Shown here one piece after another: positions 27,067 through 36,500 of a DNA stretch of 64,000 nucleotides. Source of the stretch: Ignavibacteriaceae bacterium. GTDB lineage: Bacteria > Bacteroidota > Ignavibacteria > Ignavibacteriales > Ignavibacteriaceae. The notes beneath the pieces were generated by a model. That model had not been told where the DNA came from. It was given only the letters and a program-made list of their open reading frames with translations, and searched no databases. The stretch lies in NCBI GenBank assembly GCA_023229425.1, contig JALNZG010000002.1:124001-188000 (forward strand), read 5' to 3'. Position numbers and translations under genes: made by a program. Numbering within the stretch: the stretch's first letter is position 1; the number at the start of each line of letters is the position of its first letter.

Positions 27067-30000
27067 TTAAGTATCCAAATTCCCGAACAACTCTGCTATC
27101 TCTTTGTCGAATTTGATTAGAAACTCAATCGTTTTTTCGGGAGATTCAAATCTGTTTTCAATTACTAATTTCATAGAATCTTTTTGCTGCTGGAATTTTA
27201 CCGTCTCTTTATATTTCTCCAAAATAAATCGCATCATTTCTATAAAACGGATTTCGTAGTAATCTTGTTTTGCTCCTTTAGGCAGAATCAGAAAAATACT
27301 TTTCCGCTGAATGATCACCCGCTCAAACAGTGCGCGGGAAGCAAAATATTTTAACATTGCCATTGCCATTAAACGGCGGACAAGGATCGGTAAATCACCA
27401 AAGCGGTCAACCATTTCTTCTTTGATTTCTTCAATCTCATTTAATTTTTTTACGCCGAACAACGCTGTATAAAAACTTAACCTGTCCATCTGATCCGGCA
27501 TAAACGCAGTAGGTATTCCAATCTCAAAATATGCGTCTATCGTCGGATCAGTTCGCTCTTGCGGCTTCGGAAGATTATCAAAAACTTCTTTAAATTCTTC
27601 ATACTTCAATTCTTCAACCGCTTCATTGATCATTTTAACGAAGAGATCAAAACCGACATCATTTATGAATCCGCTTTGCTCTGTACCGAGAAGATTGCCT
27701 GCACCGCGAATTTCAAGATCACGCATGGCAAGATTAAATCCGCTTCCGATGTCTGAAAATTCTTCAATCGCCTGCAAACGCCGGAGAGCTTTTTTATTTA
27801 TTCCTTCCATAGAAGGAACCAAAAAATATGCGTACGCCTGGCGGTCGCTTCTTCCAACGCGTCCGCGCAACTGGTGCAGTTCTGCAAGTCCAAATCTATC
27901 TGCCCGGTTGATGATCATCGTGTTTACATTTGGAATATCAATTCCCGATTCTATAATTTTTGTTGAAAGAAGCACATCAAATTTGCGGTTAAGAAATCCG
28001 TGAATAATTTCTTCAAGCTTCGCCGGTTTCATTTGCCCGTGTGCAATACCAATTTTTATTTCCGGCATAAAGCGGTGCAAGTAAGCGGCAAATTTTTCAA
28101 TAGATTGAACACGATCATGCACAAAATAGATTTGTCCCTTCCGGTGCAATTCATTCAATATCCACGTTTTAACTTTTGTCATATCAAACGTTGATACAAT
28201 CGTGTAGATTGGCTGGCGATTTGGTGGTGGAGTTGCAATGATTGATAAATCTCTCGCGCCAAGCAAAGACAAATTCAACGTACGCGGGATCGGAGTTGCA
28301 GTCAGCGTTAACGTATCAACATTAACTTTTAGTGCTTTCAATTTTTCTTTTACCATAACACCAAAGCGGTGTTCTTCGTCGATAATAAGCAAGCCCAGGT
28401 CGTTAAACTTAATATCTTTTGAAAGAAGCCGGTGCGTTCCAATAACAATATCAACTTTTGATTGCGCTAACTGCTCAACAATTTCTTTTTGCTGTGCTTT
28501 GGTTTGAAAACGCGAAAGAGCTGCAATCTTAACCGGGAACTGCGAAAGCCTATCAACAAAAGTATTGTAATGCTGCTCTGCTAAAATTGTGGTTGGAACG
28601 AGAAGAGCAACCTGCTTACCGTCTTGCACCGCTTTGAACGCAGCCCGAACAGCAATTTCAGTTTTTCCAAATCCTACATCGCCACAAACAAGTCTATCCA
28701 TCGGACTAACAGCGTGCATGTCTTGCTTAACTTCTTCCGTTACTTTTGCCTGATCGGGTGTGTCTTCATAAATGAACGAAGCTTCAAGTTCTTTCTGCCA
28801 AACGGAATCATCGCTGAAAGCAAAACCGATTGCAGCTTTTCTTTTTGCATAAAGCACGATAAGCTCTCGTGCAGCTTCTTTAATTTTTTTCTTCGTTTTT
28901 TTCTTGGTGTTGCTCCAATCGCTTGAGCCAAGAGTTGAAAGCGATGGCGTGATGCCTTCTTTCGACGAATATTTTTTTACAAGATGGAGATAATTAAGAT
29001 TAACGTAAACCACTCCGCCGTCGCTGTAAAAAAGTTTCATCGATTCTTGTTCAGCTTCGCCGATCTTAATGGTTTCAAGTCCGCCGTATCTTCCAATTCC
29101 GAATTCTTCATGAACAACAAAATCGCCAGGTTTAATGGAAGCGAATTCTTTATTCCGGTTTTTCTTTAACGGTTTGTGAGATGGAAGTTTCGTGCGGTAA
29201 GGTTTGCCGAACATTTGGTAATCGGTAAGCAGAAGAACTTTTTCTTTTTTGTTGATGAATCCATTTTTAACCGCGAGCGAAAATATTTTGATTTTACCTT
29301 CATCAATAAAGGTTGAAATCTCATCGCTTAATTCTGATAAAAGTTCATTCAACCGGTTTGTCTGCAGATCATTTTCCGCGGCAATGAAAATTTTGTAATC
29401 TTCTTTTTCAAATTGAAGGAGAGTGTTTAGCAAAATTTTATAATTCGATTTTATTACCGGAGCTTCGGCAAATCCCAACTCAATTTTATTTTCTGAAATA
29501 CCAATTTCTTCTTCAATGATCCAACGGGCAGATGTTGATTGGACGTTGATTAGTTGGTGGTTTGTTGTTGGTGGTTTGTCGTCATTCGCTGGTTGAGTTA
29601 TTTCAAGTTCGTTTAAAATGTCGTTGAATTCATCATCAGCCTTTTCTTCTCTCGAAATTGAAAAATTGTTTGTAGAATTTTCTCTTCCAAGATTGCTCAG
29701 TTCATAAGATGAGGCAAGAAAAACCGGATTTGTCAAATACTCAAAAATATCAGACTGCTGATTGCCAACTGCTCCGCCTAAGGCGGACTGACCGCCTTGT
29801 TCCAAACTTCCCGCAATTGTTACCTCAATTGTTTTTTCAATTGAGCGTTGGCTTTCGGGATCGAAGAAGCGAATTGACTCAATAAAATCGCCGTCAAACT
29901 CAATACGCACCGGCATCTTTTCGCTGTAGGACCAAAAATCAATAATTGCACCGCGTACGGAAAAATCTCCCGGATCTTCCACAAATTTATCGCGGTTATA

Positions 30001-30417
30001 ATTCAGAAGATTAAAATATTCAATTAAGTCGCCGTACGTTAAACTCCCGCCAACAGTAATTTTAGTTGTGTTCTGCTGGACAACTTGCTTTGATGGGAGC
30101 GTACAAGTAAGCAATTCATACGTTGAAAGAAGAATAAATTTTTCACGTTTGGAAAGCTCGGTAAGTTTTTCCTGTAACGTTTCGGTTTTTAATTCCGTGA
30201 TAGTTAAAAGATGTTCGGAAAGATCGAGAATGTTCAGTTCGACATTCATTTCCAAAACCAATTGCGTACTTGAAAGTAAAACGACAATCTGTTTTTCCTT
30301 TTCAAAAAGCTCTTTAATTAAAAAACTTTTGGAAGCGCCAAAAAGCGGAGAAATGCACGTTGGTTTTGTTGCCTGAATTTGAAGATCAGGAAACAACTTT
30401 TTATTAAATATTTGCAA
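27067..30417 (-). CDS. mfd: Transcription-repair coupling factor Mfd
   Basis: Removes stalled RNA polymerase and recruits UvrA. The 1116-residue protein has, in order, a UvrB-like N-terminal module, a CarD-like polymerase-interaction domain (FVVHEEFGIGRYGGLETI), a helicase core with CGDVGFGKTEIAVRAA (Walker A), IDEEHRFGV (DEEH box), TLTATPIPRTL and RVGRSDRQAYAYF, and a C-terminal TRCF domain. The only start available after the in-frame TAG upstream is a TTG at 30417, without a visible ribosome site. Residues about 200-300 carry a lineage-specific stretch containing a palindrome at 29773-29787 and a 14-bp tandem duplication, both read through in frame. Confidence 0.96.
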   Translation of the reverse strand: MQIFNKKLFPDLQIQATKPTCISPLFGASKSFLIKELFEKEKQIVVLLSSTQLVLEMNVELNILDLSEHLLTITELKTETLQEKLTELSKREKFILLSTYELLTCTLPSKQVVQQNTTKITVGGSLTYGDLIEYFNLLNYNRDKFVEDPGDFSVRGAIIDFWSYSEKMPVRIEFDGDFIESIRFFDPESQRSIEKTIEVTIAGSLEQGGQSALGGAVGNQQSDIFEYLTNPVFLASSYELSNLGRENSTNNFSISREEKADDEFNDILNELEITQPANDDKPPTTNHQLINVQSTSARWIIEEEIGISENKIELGFAEAPVIKSNYKILLNTLLQFEKEDYKIFIAAENDLQTNRLNELLSELSDEISTFIDEGKIKIFSLAVKNGFINKKEKVLLLTDYQMFGKPYRTKLPSHKPLKKNRNKEFASIKPGDFVVHEEFGIGRYGGLETIKIGEAEQESMKLFYSDGGVVYVNLNYLHLVKKYSSKEGITPSLSTLGSSDWSNTKKKTKKKIKEAARELIVLYAKRKAAIGFAFSDDSVWQKELEASFIYEDTPDQAKVTEEVKQDMHAVSPMDRLVCGDVGFGKTEIAVRAAFKAVQDGKQVALLVPTTILAEQHYNTFVDRLSQFPVKIAALSRFQTKAQQKEIVEQLAQSKVDIVIGTHRLLSKDIKFNDLGLLIIDEEHRFGVMVKEKLKALKVNVDTLTLTATPIPRTLNLSLLGARDLSIIATPPPNRQPIYTIVSTFDMTKVKTWILNELHRKGQIYFVHDRVQSIEKFAAYLHRFMPEIKIGIAHGQMKPAKLEEIIHGFLNRKFDVLLSTKIIESGIDIPNVNTMIINRADRFGLAELHQLRGRVGRSDRQAYAYFLVPSMEGINKKALRRLQAIEEFSDIGSGFNLAMRDLEIRGAGNLLGTEQSGFINDVGFDLFVKMINEAVEELKYEEFKEVFDNLPKPQERTDPTIDAYFEIGIPTAFMPDQMDRLSFYTALFGVKKLNEIEEIKEEMVDRFGDLPILVRRLMAMAMLKYFASRALFERVIIQRKSIFLILPKGAKQDYYEIRFIEMMRFILEKYKETVKFQQQKDSMKLVIENRFESPEKTIEFLIKFDKEIAELFGNLDT
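29553..29580 (-). repeat. 14-bp tandem duplication inside mfd
   Basis: Two adjacent copies of GTTGGTGGTTTGTT (second copy ends in C) at 29553-29566 and 29567-29580. The unit is not a multiple of three, so the copies are read in different frames, encoding KPPTTNHQ-like residues in a variable linker. Confidence 0.75.
29773..29787. repeat. Palindromic element within mfd
   Basis: TCCGCC / GGCGGA with a TAA loop, six-base stem, followed at 29792 by a further CCGCC. It encodes part of EQGGQSALGGAVGNQQ, a Gly/Gln-rich insert unlike the charged surroundings. It resembles the palindrome at 17445-17460. Confidence 0.6.
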
Positions 30418-30457
30418 TTGATTTATGATCGTAAGTTGAAGGAAGTAAAGCTAATTA

Positions 30458-30556
30458 TTATTTGTAAATGTTTCCTCTGAAATCAATTTCGTATATCAGC
30501 AGGTTATCGTTTTGTTTATATATTTTGAAAATTATCCGAATCTTGCTAATGAGCAT
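30458..30556 (-). pseudogene. Probable RelE-type toxin remnant (C-terminal scrap)
   Basis: A 32-codon frame reading MLISKIRIIFKIYKQNDNLL then IYEIDFRGNIYK. Its RIIFxI...LLI...I..R..IYK pattern aligns with the C-terminus of the intact RelE in this window (RIIYEIEEGRLLI and so on, ending HRKDIYK). It continues the frame of the upstream 70-residue gene after a TGA. No N-terminal half of a toxin is visible, so I read it as a decayed toxin. A very short real gene cannot be excluded. Confidence 0.4.
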
Positions 30557-30574
30557 TTTTGCTAGAAAGAATTT

Positions 30575-30787
30575 TCATGCTGTTATCCACAAGGTCATGT
30601 CGTTAAATTCAACTGCGTGATAATTATCTGGGGATGTGAATCTTTTTTCAATATCAGCCAACTCTTTTTTTGTTACAACCGGAATAACTGCCTGATACAT
30701 TTGATGTCTTTCTTCCTTTAACACTTCGCGAACTCCTTCTTTAATCAACTCTTTCAGCATATCGTTTACAACCAACGTATTCGCCAT
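30575..30787 (-). CDS. Small antitoxin-like protein of unknown family
   Basis: A 70-residue protein, MANTLVVNDMLKELIKEGVREVLKEERHQ..., mostly helical at the N-terminus with charged residues, ending FNDMTLWITA. GGAG lies about five bases before its ATG (reverse strand AAAGGAGTTTGAG). I do not recognise a family. Its size, predicted helical start and the RelE-like scrap directly downstream suggest an orphan antitoxin. The sequence TTATCCACA inside it is a DnaA-box match that I regard as chance. Confidence 0.55.
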   Translation of the reverse strand: MANTLVVNDMLKELIKEGVREVLKEERHQMYQAVIPVVTKKELADIEKRFTSPDNYHAVEFNDMTLWITA

Positions 30788-30921
30788 CTCAAACTCCTTT
30801 TAATAATTAATTCCACATGTAAAATAGCAAAAACTTCTTTATCGGTTCAATACAAATTAGCGTGATTATTGAAGTAGATTGATTCTCGTGTTTGTGCCGT
30901 TTTAATTGCTAATTTTGTGAT

Positions 30922-31911
30922 ATGAATTTCATTCCATCATACATAAAACTCAATGCTTCCGGTTTACTTTTTGAGCGCGTGCAAAAAGCGGAAGAAATCT
31001 TGAAAGCTTGCACAAGTTGTCCGAAACTTTGTTTAACCGACAGAACGGTAAACGAACTCGGCAAATGTTTAAGCGGTTATCTTCCGATTGTTTCATCTTA
31101 CACGGCGCACTTTGGCGAAGAACCGGTTTTAAGCGGAACGAACGGAGCGGGAAATATTTTTTTCGGCAATTGTAATTTGCGATGTGTCTTCTGCCAGAAT
31201 TTTGAGATCAGTCAAAACTGGAAAATTGAAAAAGAACACGAAGTTTCATTTGAACGGTTGGCTGAAATTATGCTCGAACTGCAAAACAGAAACTGCCACA
31301 ACATTGGATTAGTTTCACCGACTCATTTTTCTGCGCAAATTTTGAAATCAATTTACCTTGCAGTGCAAAAAGGATTGCAACTCCCGATCATTTACAACAC
31401 GAACGGATATGATTCCGTTGAAATGTTAAAACTCTACAAAGATGTGGCCGATATTTATCTCCCCGATTTCAAATACGGAAACAGCGAATACGGGAAACAG
31501 CTTTCTAAAGTAGATGATTATTTTGAACAAGCTAAACTTGCCGTGAAAGAAATGTACGAGCAAGTTGGCGATGAGCTTGTCTATCAAGGGGATATCGTTG
31601 TGCGTGGATTAATTATCCGGCATCTCGTACTGCCGAACGATCTATCTGAATCTGAAAAAGTGTTTACGTTTTTTGCAAAAGAGTTGAGTCCGAAAATTCA
31701 TATTTCAGTAATGTCGCAGTACTTTCCATCAAACAAAGCGGAAAAAGAAATTTTAATTAACCGGACAATTCGAGCCTCCGAATATGAACGCGTTTTAGAT
31801 TTGCTTGACAAATGCAATCTGAAAAACGGTTGGACGCAGGAGTTTGAGAGTGAGAAATTTTACCGGCCGGAATTTAGTAAAGACAGAGATAATCCTTTTA
31901 CCCATCTATAA
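30922..31911 (+). CDS. Radical SAM protein, PflA/PflX-like (COG1313 type)
   Basis: A 329-residue radical SAM enzyme. The cluster motif is GNCNLRCVFCQNF, with Cys84, Cys88 and Cys91 as CX3CX2C. An N-terminal CTSCPKLCLTD plus GKC (Cys30, 33, 37 and 49) is the extra cysteine motif seen in pyruvate-formate-lyase-activating-enzyme homologues. IGLVSPTHFSAQI and LPDFKYGN are further family segments, and HISVMSQYFPSNKA lies near the C-terminus. The reaction is unknown. Related radical SAM proteins partner AmrA and AmrB, whose genes lie 6 kb away on the other strand, but here they are not adjacent, so the link is only a possibility. Confidence 0.85.
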   Translation: MNFIPSYIKLNASGLLFERVQKAEEILKACTSCPKLCLTDRTVNELGKCLSGYLPIVSSYTAHFGEEPVLSGTNGAGNIFFGNCNLRCVFCQNFEISQNWKIEKEHEVSFERLAEIMLELQNRNCHNIGLVSPTHFSAQILKSIYLAVQKGLQLPIIYNTNGYDSVEMLKLYKDVADIYLPDFKYGNSEYGKQLSKVDDYFEQAKLAVKEMYEQVGDELVYQGDIVVRGLIIRHLVLPNDLSESEKVFTFFAKELSPKIHISVMSQYFPSNKAEKEILINRTIRASEYERVLDLLDKCNLKNGWTQEFESEKFYRPEFSKDRDNPFTHL

Positions 31912-32217
31912 CCGGGTTATAATAAACTTGACTAATTTCCATAAATGCAAAAAAATAAAAATATTTTCGCGTATCTCTTGATTTTCTCGTTTTTTATTTT
32001 TATTGTGACCACAGAGAAAATTAATTATTCTCATTTGTTCATTGTTCGCTGTTTCTTGAAATTAAAATATAGTGTTTTTGAATTCGTAATTCCTAATTTT
32101 TAATTAATCATTTGGGGTTATATGAAAACCTTTTTTAGAACTGTTCAAAATAGTTTCTCCTTCTTCTTTTACTTTCCACTTGTTACTTTCTCCTTTAACC
32201 TTTCCCGGAAAACCTTT
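31912..32217 (+). other. Intergenic region upstream of the lipoprotein gene
   Basis: About 306 bases, very AT-rich, with no convincing gene. It has short T/A-rich direct repeats (AATTCGTAATTCCTAA) and, at 32166-32180, a TTTTACTTTCCACTT phrase that also occurs, with one difference, at 17506-17520. The frame from 32122 to 32217 is open into the lipoprotein but encodes a Phe-rich stretch and is not taken as coding. I saw no full promoter match. Confidence 0.5.
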
Positions 32218-33543
32218 ATGAAAAAATACCTTCTTGCTGTTGTGCTGGTAACTATTGTATTGCTTAACCTTGGCTGCAAAAAAGCCCCGACGGAAATTGA
32301 TAAACCCCCAATACCGCCTACACCCCCTTCTCTTGAGTTGAGTATTGATGGCGTTTCTTGTACTGAAGCATGGATAAAAGTAAAGAAACTGAACGATACC
32401 ACCTTTCTTCCTATCTCCGTTAAGATAAACGAGAAAGAATTCTTCCATGGTTTTCTTACGGCAACAGACACGGTTTTATTTGTTGACAGCCTTGCCCCTA
32501 ACACAACTTACACAGTAAAAGGAATTATCCTTGATACTCTGCAAACCGCAAAAGAACTAAAAGTTACAACTTTACCAACCACAAGCCACAACTTTACATG
32601 GCAAACATTTGAGTTTGGTGAACACAGCAGTAGTGCATTACACGATGTAGCTATAATTGATGAAAACAACATTTGGGCGGTGGGTGAAATTTATATGAAT
32701 GATTCTCTCGGCAAACTGGATCCGCATAGATATAACGCAGTGCACTGGAATGGGAATAGATGGGAAATAAAAAGAATACCCTACAATTATGAAGGGACAA
32801 ATTATTTCCATCCAATCCAATCAGTATTTGCTTTTGGAGCAAATGATGTCTGGTTTTGTGGAAATGGGGTAATTAATTGGAATGGTAGTAATTATTTACC
32901 GATTTCTATAACAACAGGGGTTTGGGGTTCATATAAAATGAACAAAATGTGGGGAAGGAGCAGCAACGATTTGTACTTTGTAGGTAACAATGGCGGCATT
33001 GCCCACCACGATGGAAAGAGTTGGCAAAAGATAGAAAGTGGAACTGACTTAGATTTATATGATATTTGGGGAAACCATGACATCACAACAAACAAATCAG
33101 AAATACTCACCGTTGCCCGTTCAAATTTTGATGCTAAAAAACAAGAATTTCTGAGAATAAAAAGTAATAATACCATTGAGACATTCCCACTACCTGAAGA
33201 TTCGATATCAATTGTTGCATCAGTATGGTTTTCATCAACAATATGGAAAAAATATTTCTGTGGAGATGGTTTATTAACATATAATTCAGCAACCGGGAAG
33301 TGGAAAAAAGAAAACCCCTGGCCTTTTTCGTACTCAGTGCGAGTAAGGGGAACAACAGAAAACGATGTTTATAGTGTAGGTGTTTATGGTTTTGCAACTC
33401 ACTATAACGGAGTTAATTGGAAAATACTAACTAATTTTCCAGGCAATGCTGTTTTGGGATCAATAGCAATAAAAAACGATTTAGTAGTAATTACAGGCTT
33501 CGTAGGAAGCAAAGCATATATTGCTGTAGGAAGACATAATTAA
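32218..33543 (+). CDS. Lipoprotein with fibronectin-III-like and beta-propeller-like regions
   Basis: A 441-residue protein. I choose the ATG at 32218, which places the lipobox VLLNLGC at residues about 14-20. A proline-rich linker (PPIPPTPP) is followed by a fibronectin type III-like domain with the LAPNTTYTVKGII signature, then at least five repeats with DVAIIDENNIWAVGE, SVFAFGANDVWFCG and RSSNDLYFVGNNG, each ending in a W/F-x-x-G turn, as in a beta-propeller of SMF/kelch-like type. The function is unknown. It precedes the T9SS gene by 15 bases and is likely co-transcribed with it. Confidence 0.8.
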   Translation: MKKYLLAVVLVTIVLLNLGCKKAPTEIDKPPIPPTPPSLELSIDGVSCTEAWIKVKKLNDTTFLPISVKINEKEFFHGFLTATDTVLFVDSLAPNTTYTVKGIILDTLQTAKELKVTTLPTTSHNFTWQTFEFGEHSSSALHDVAIIDENNIWAVGEIYMNDSLGKLDPHRYNAVHWNGNRWEIKRIPYNYEGTNYFHPIQSVFAFGANDVWFCGNGVINWNGSNYLPISITTGVWGSYKMNKMWGRSSNDLYFVGNNGGIAHHDGKSWQKIESGTDLDLYDIWGNHDITTNKSEILTVARSNFDAKKQEFLRIKSNNTIETFPLPEDSISIVASVWFSSTIWKKYFCGDGLLTYNSATGKWKKENPWPFSYSVRVRGTTENDVYSVGVYGFATHYNGVNWKILTNFPGNAVLGSIAIKNDLVVITGFVGSKAYIAVGRHN

Positions 33544-33558
33544 TTAAAGGAGTAAATT

Positions 33559-36500
33559 ATGAAGGTAATATTCATTTCAATTGTTTTATTAATTCTGAAT
33601 GGGATTCGAGTTTATTCACAACCATTAAGCAAACAAATATTCCCAAGCAGTAATCCACAAACAGAAATATCAATAGCAATAGATCCCACAAACCCCCAAA
33701 ATATACTTGTTTCATGTAATGGTGGTTGGGAGATTGTTTATCCACCAAGCCCTCCTTCTCAAAATAATCCAGCAGATCAACCATATGAATTAATATTTCG
33801 GCAACCATGCTTTTATAGCGTTGATGCAGGTAATTCTTGGAGTGCTGCTAATCAAGATTTTGCCCCTAACGGAATAGAAACCAGAGGAGATCCAGTAGTT
33901 TTTTATAATACTTATGGAGACGCTTTTTATGTTACCATGGGCAAGAATGGGGGTATACTTGTTCTGAAAAGTATAGACAAAGGAGGAGCTTGGGGAGCGA
34001 CAATAAATGCTGATCCTTTAAACAAAAAAGACGATGACAAACCCCATGCTGTAGCAGATTTATCCGAGACTTTCCCAAACAATGTTTATGTAGCGTGGAC
34101 AGATTTTGATACGTATGAAGTTATTCTAACTAAATCAATCGATCGCGGTGAACATTTTGGAAATAGACAAGTAATATTTCCAAATACCAATTCAGTTGTA
34201 ATGGGTGTTAATTTACAACCCGGACCGAATGGCGAACTTTACTGTATAGCGGCAAAATATTTAGACCCGGCTTCTCAAGATAGACATGAGAAATCGTTTA
34301 TTTTTACAAAATCTACAGATGGTGGAAATACTTTTACCAATCCAGCATCAATTTTCAATATTTCGGGAATTCGAAGTAGTAATTCTCTTTTTAACGGAGC
34401 CAGAGTTAATAGTTGGCCTTCGATGAGCGTTGATAGATCGAACAGTATAAGAAGAGGGTGGATTTATGTTGTGTATGCAGATATGCACATAGGAGATGCC
34501 GATATTTATTTACGTAGATCAACTGATGGAGGAAATAGCTGGAGTAGTGAAATAAGAGTCAACCAGGATCCGGCGGGGACACAGCAATTTTTCTCATCCG
34601 CTTGTGTTGACCCAGTATCGGGAAATATTTACGTCTCCTATTATAATATGGATGGTCAAAATTATCAGTCTTCAAGATATTTAGCCGTTTCAACAGATGG
34701 AGGGAATACATTCTCTAGGAGTATTGTCAGTGATTCCAGAACAGAGCTATATCCTCAAATAGATAACATGGGTGATTATTATGAAACTGCCGCTTATAAT
34801 GACATTGTTTATGCAACTTGGAGTCAGTATAACACAACATCAAATATTTATCAAGCTTTTATAAACTATCCTCCTAATGTAATCGTTGATCAAAAAATTG
34901 ATCAAAATAGCAGTAGCATAGGGCAGGTAGGTTTTTGGGAGAATAACCAGTTTAACGAATATAGTATCCCTAAAATTAAAAAGATAACATCTTCGACTTT
35001 AACGTTACGAGCTGCGCAACAAGTTATAAATAATAATGATAAATATTCTTTCTGGAAACATGACTTTGTAAGTGAACCAAATGTTAAAAACCACAATTCT
35101 TTCTCAATCCATGAAGGAGCAAATCAATTTACATCAATACTCCTTCCTTTTTACTCTAATATTTCCATCAAAAACAATTTAGAGCAAACAACTGTAGATG
35201 GTGGAAAAATAAATTTTAAAGATCCGTGGTATATTGATTCAGTTGACAATTCACTCATTGGTGCTAATCGCTTGAATAGAGGGAATGATGTTGTATGGAG
35301 AGAGAGATTTTCTCCATTTACCCCAAACGGAACTAATCTTTTTGCTGAAAGTATCTATCCCTATAATGGTGTTTTCTTGGATCAAAGTGGTCCACCATTC
35401 TGGAACCCACCATACTACACTGTCAAAGTCACTTCACCACAGCCAATATCTTTGAATGGGAGAACCCACACATTCTATTTCCAAAACTGGAGTGGAACTG
35501 AAGTTCAATTTGAAAATGCTTCTGCCTTACAAACAGGTGTAGTTTTTAAAGATAATATACCCGGCGTTGACCCAATTGTTAGCGCAAACTATAAAGGACA
35601 TTTCTTATCAAACAGCAGTACTGCCCTCGCTAACAACGGTCAGCGGAAAGTTGTGCGTGATAAGAACGGCTTTTACCACATGGTTTACGAAAGTATGAAT
35701 TATATTTGGTACAGCAAAAGCCTTACCACCAATTACCAGGGTGAATGGACACCCGATGTAAAACTAATAGACTATGGTCCGGATGTAATATTTTCTAATC
35801 CATCTATTGACGTTAACAGCGGTATTTTTGCTCCTGATATAGATGAAAAACTATCAATAGTTTTTGAAGGGTATGTAGATGCAGTTGAAGCCGCAGTAGC
35901 GGTAGTTACCAAAAACATAACTTCGGGAGTAGTTAATTCTTCCTTTGTTGTTATACCAATTGACCCGCTATATTTTGGCAGCGCTAAACCGGTAGTAGCT
36001 TCCTTCGGAGACGAGATATTTGTAGTTTATAAATACTCTGCTTCTTCACCGTTATATTATTCAAGGTACTATCTTAACGGCGGCACTTGGACGCAGATAG
36101 TGCCGGTAATTTTACCAAACACTAATTCAAGTTCGGTAAATCCTTCGGTTGCCTCCAACAGCAGTCCGCAAAAATCTGATAATTTAGTGCAAATAGTATG
36201 GCAGCAAGGTACGTCAATCAAACATGAGTCTTCAAAGAACAGCGGTATTTTAAATCCAGGTTCAGAAAGAACATTTATTTATAAAGATGTTTCTTTTGGC
36301 GCGGGGAATACCTGGAACCTGAACCCAACGGTTATAGATTATAACGGAGCCGCAAAGATAGCGTGGTTAGGAAGCAGAAGAATAGTAGGCGGTGTTGAAA
36401 ATCGTACAACTTACAGAGAAATATCATCGAGCGGTAATCCCTCGGTCTTCTCTAATTTCGGATCAAATGTAAACTTTCCAACTATAAGCAGCGCCGGCGG

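Noticed and set aside
30583..30591. TTATCCACA, a perfect DnaA box
   Set aside because: Single copy inside a small coding gene, without neighbouring boxes or an AT-rich unwinding element.
30922..31911. Radical SAM gene as a typical AmrS
   Set aside because: It is not adjacent to amrA/amrB and its motifs look like the COG1313 subtype; kept as a possible partner only.
32122..32217. N-terminal extension of the lipoprotein frame
   Set aside because: Phe-rich, without a ribosome site, and places the lipobox too far from the N-terminus.
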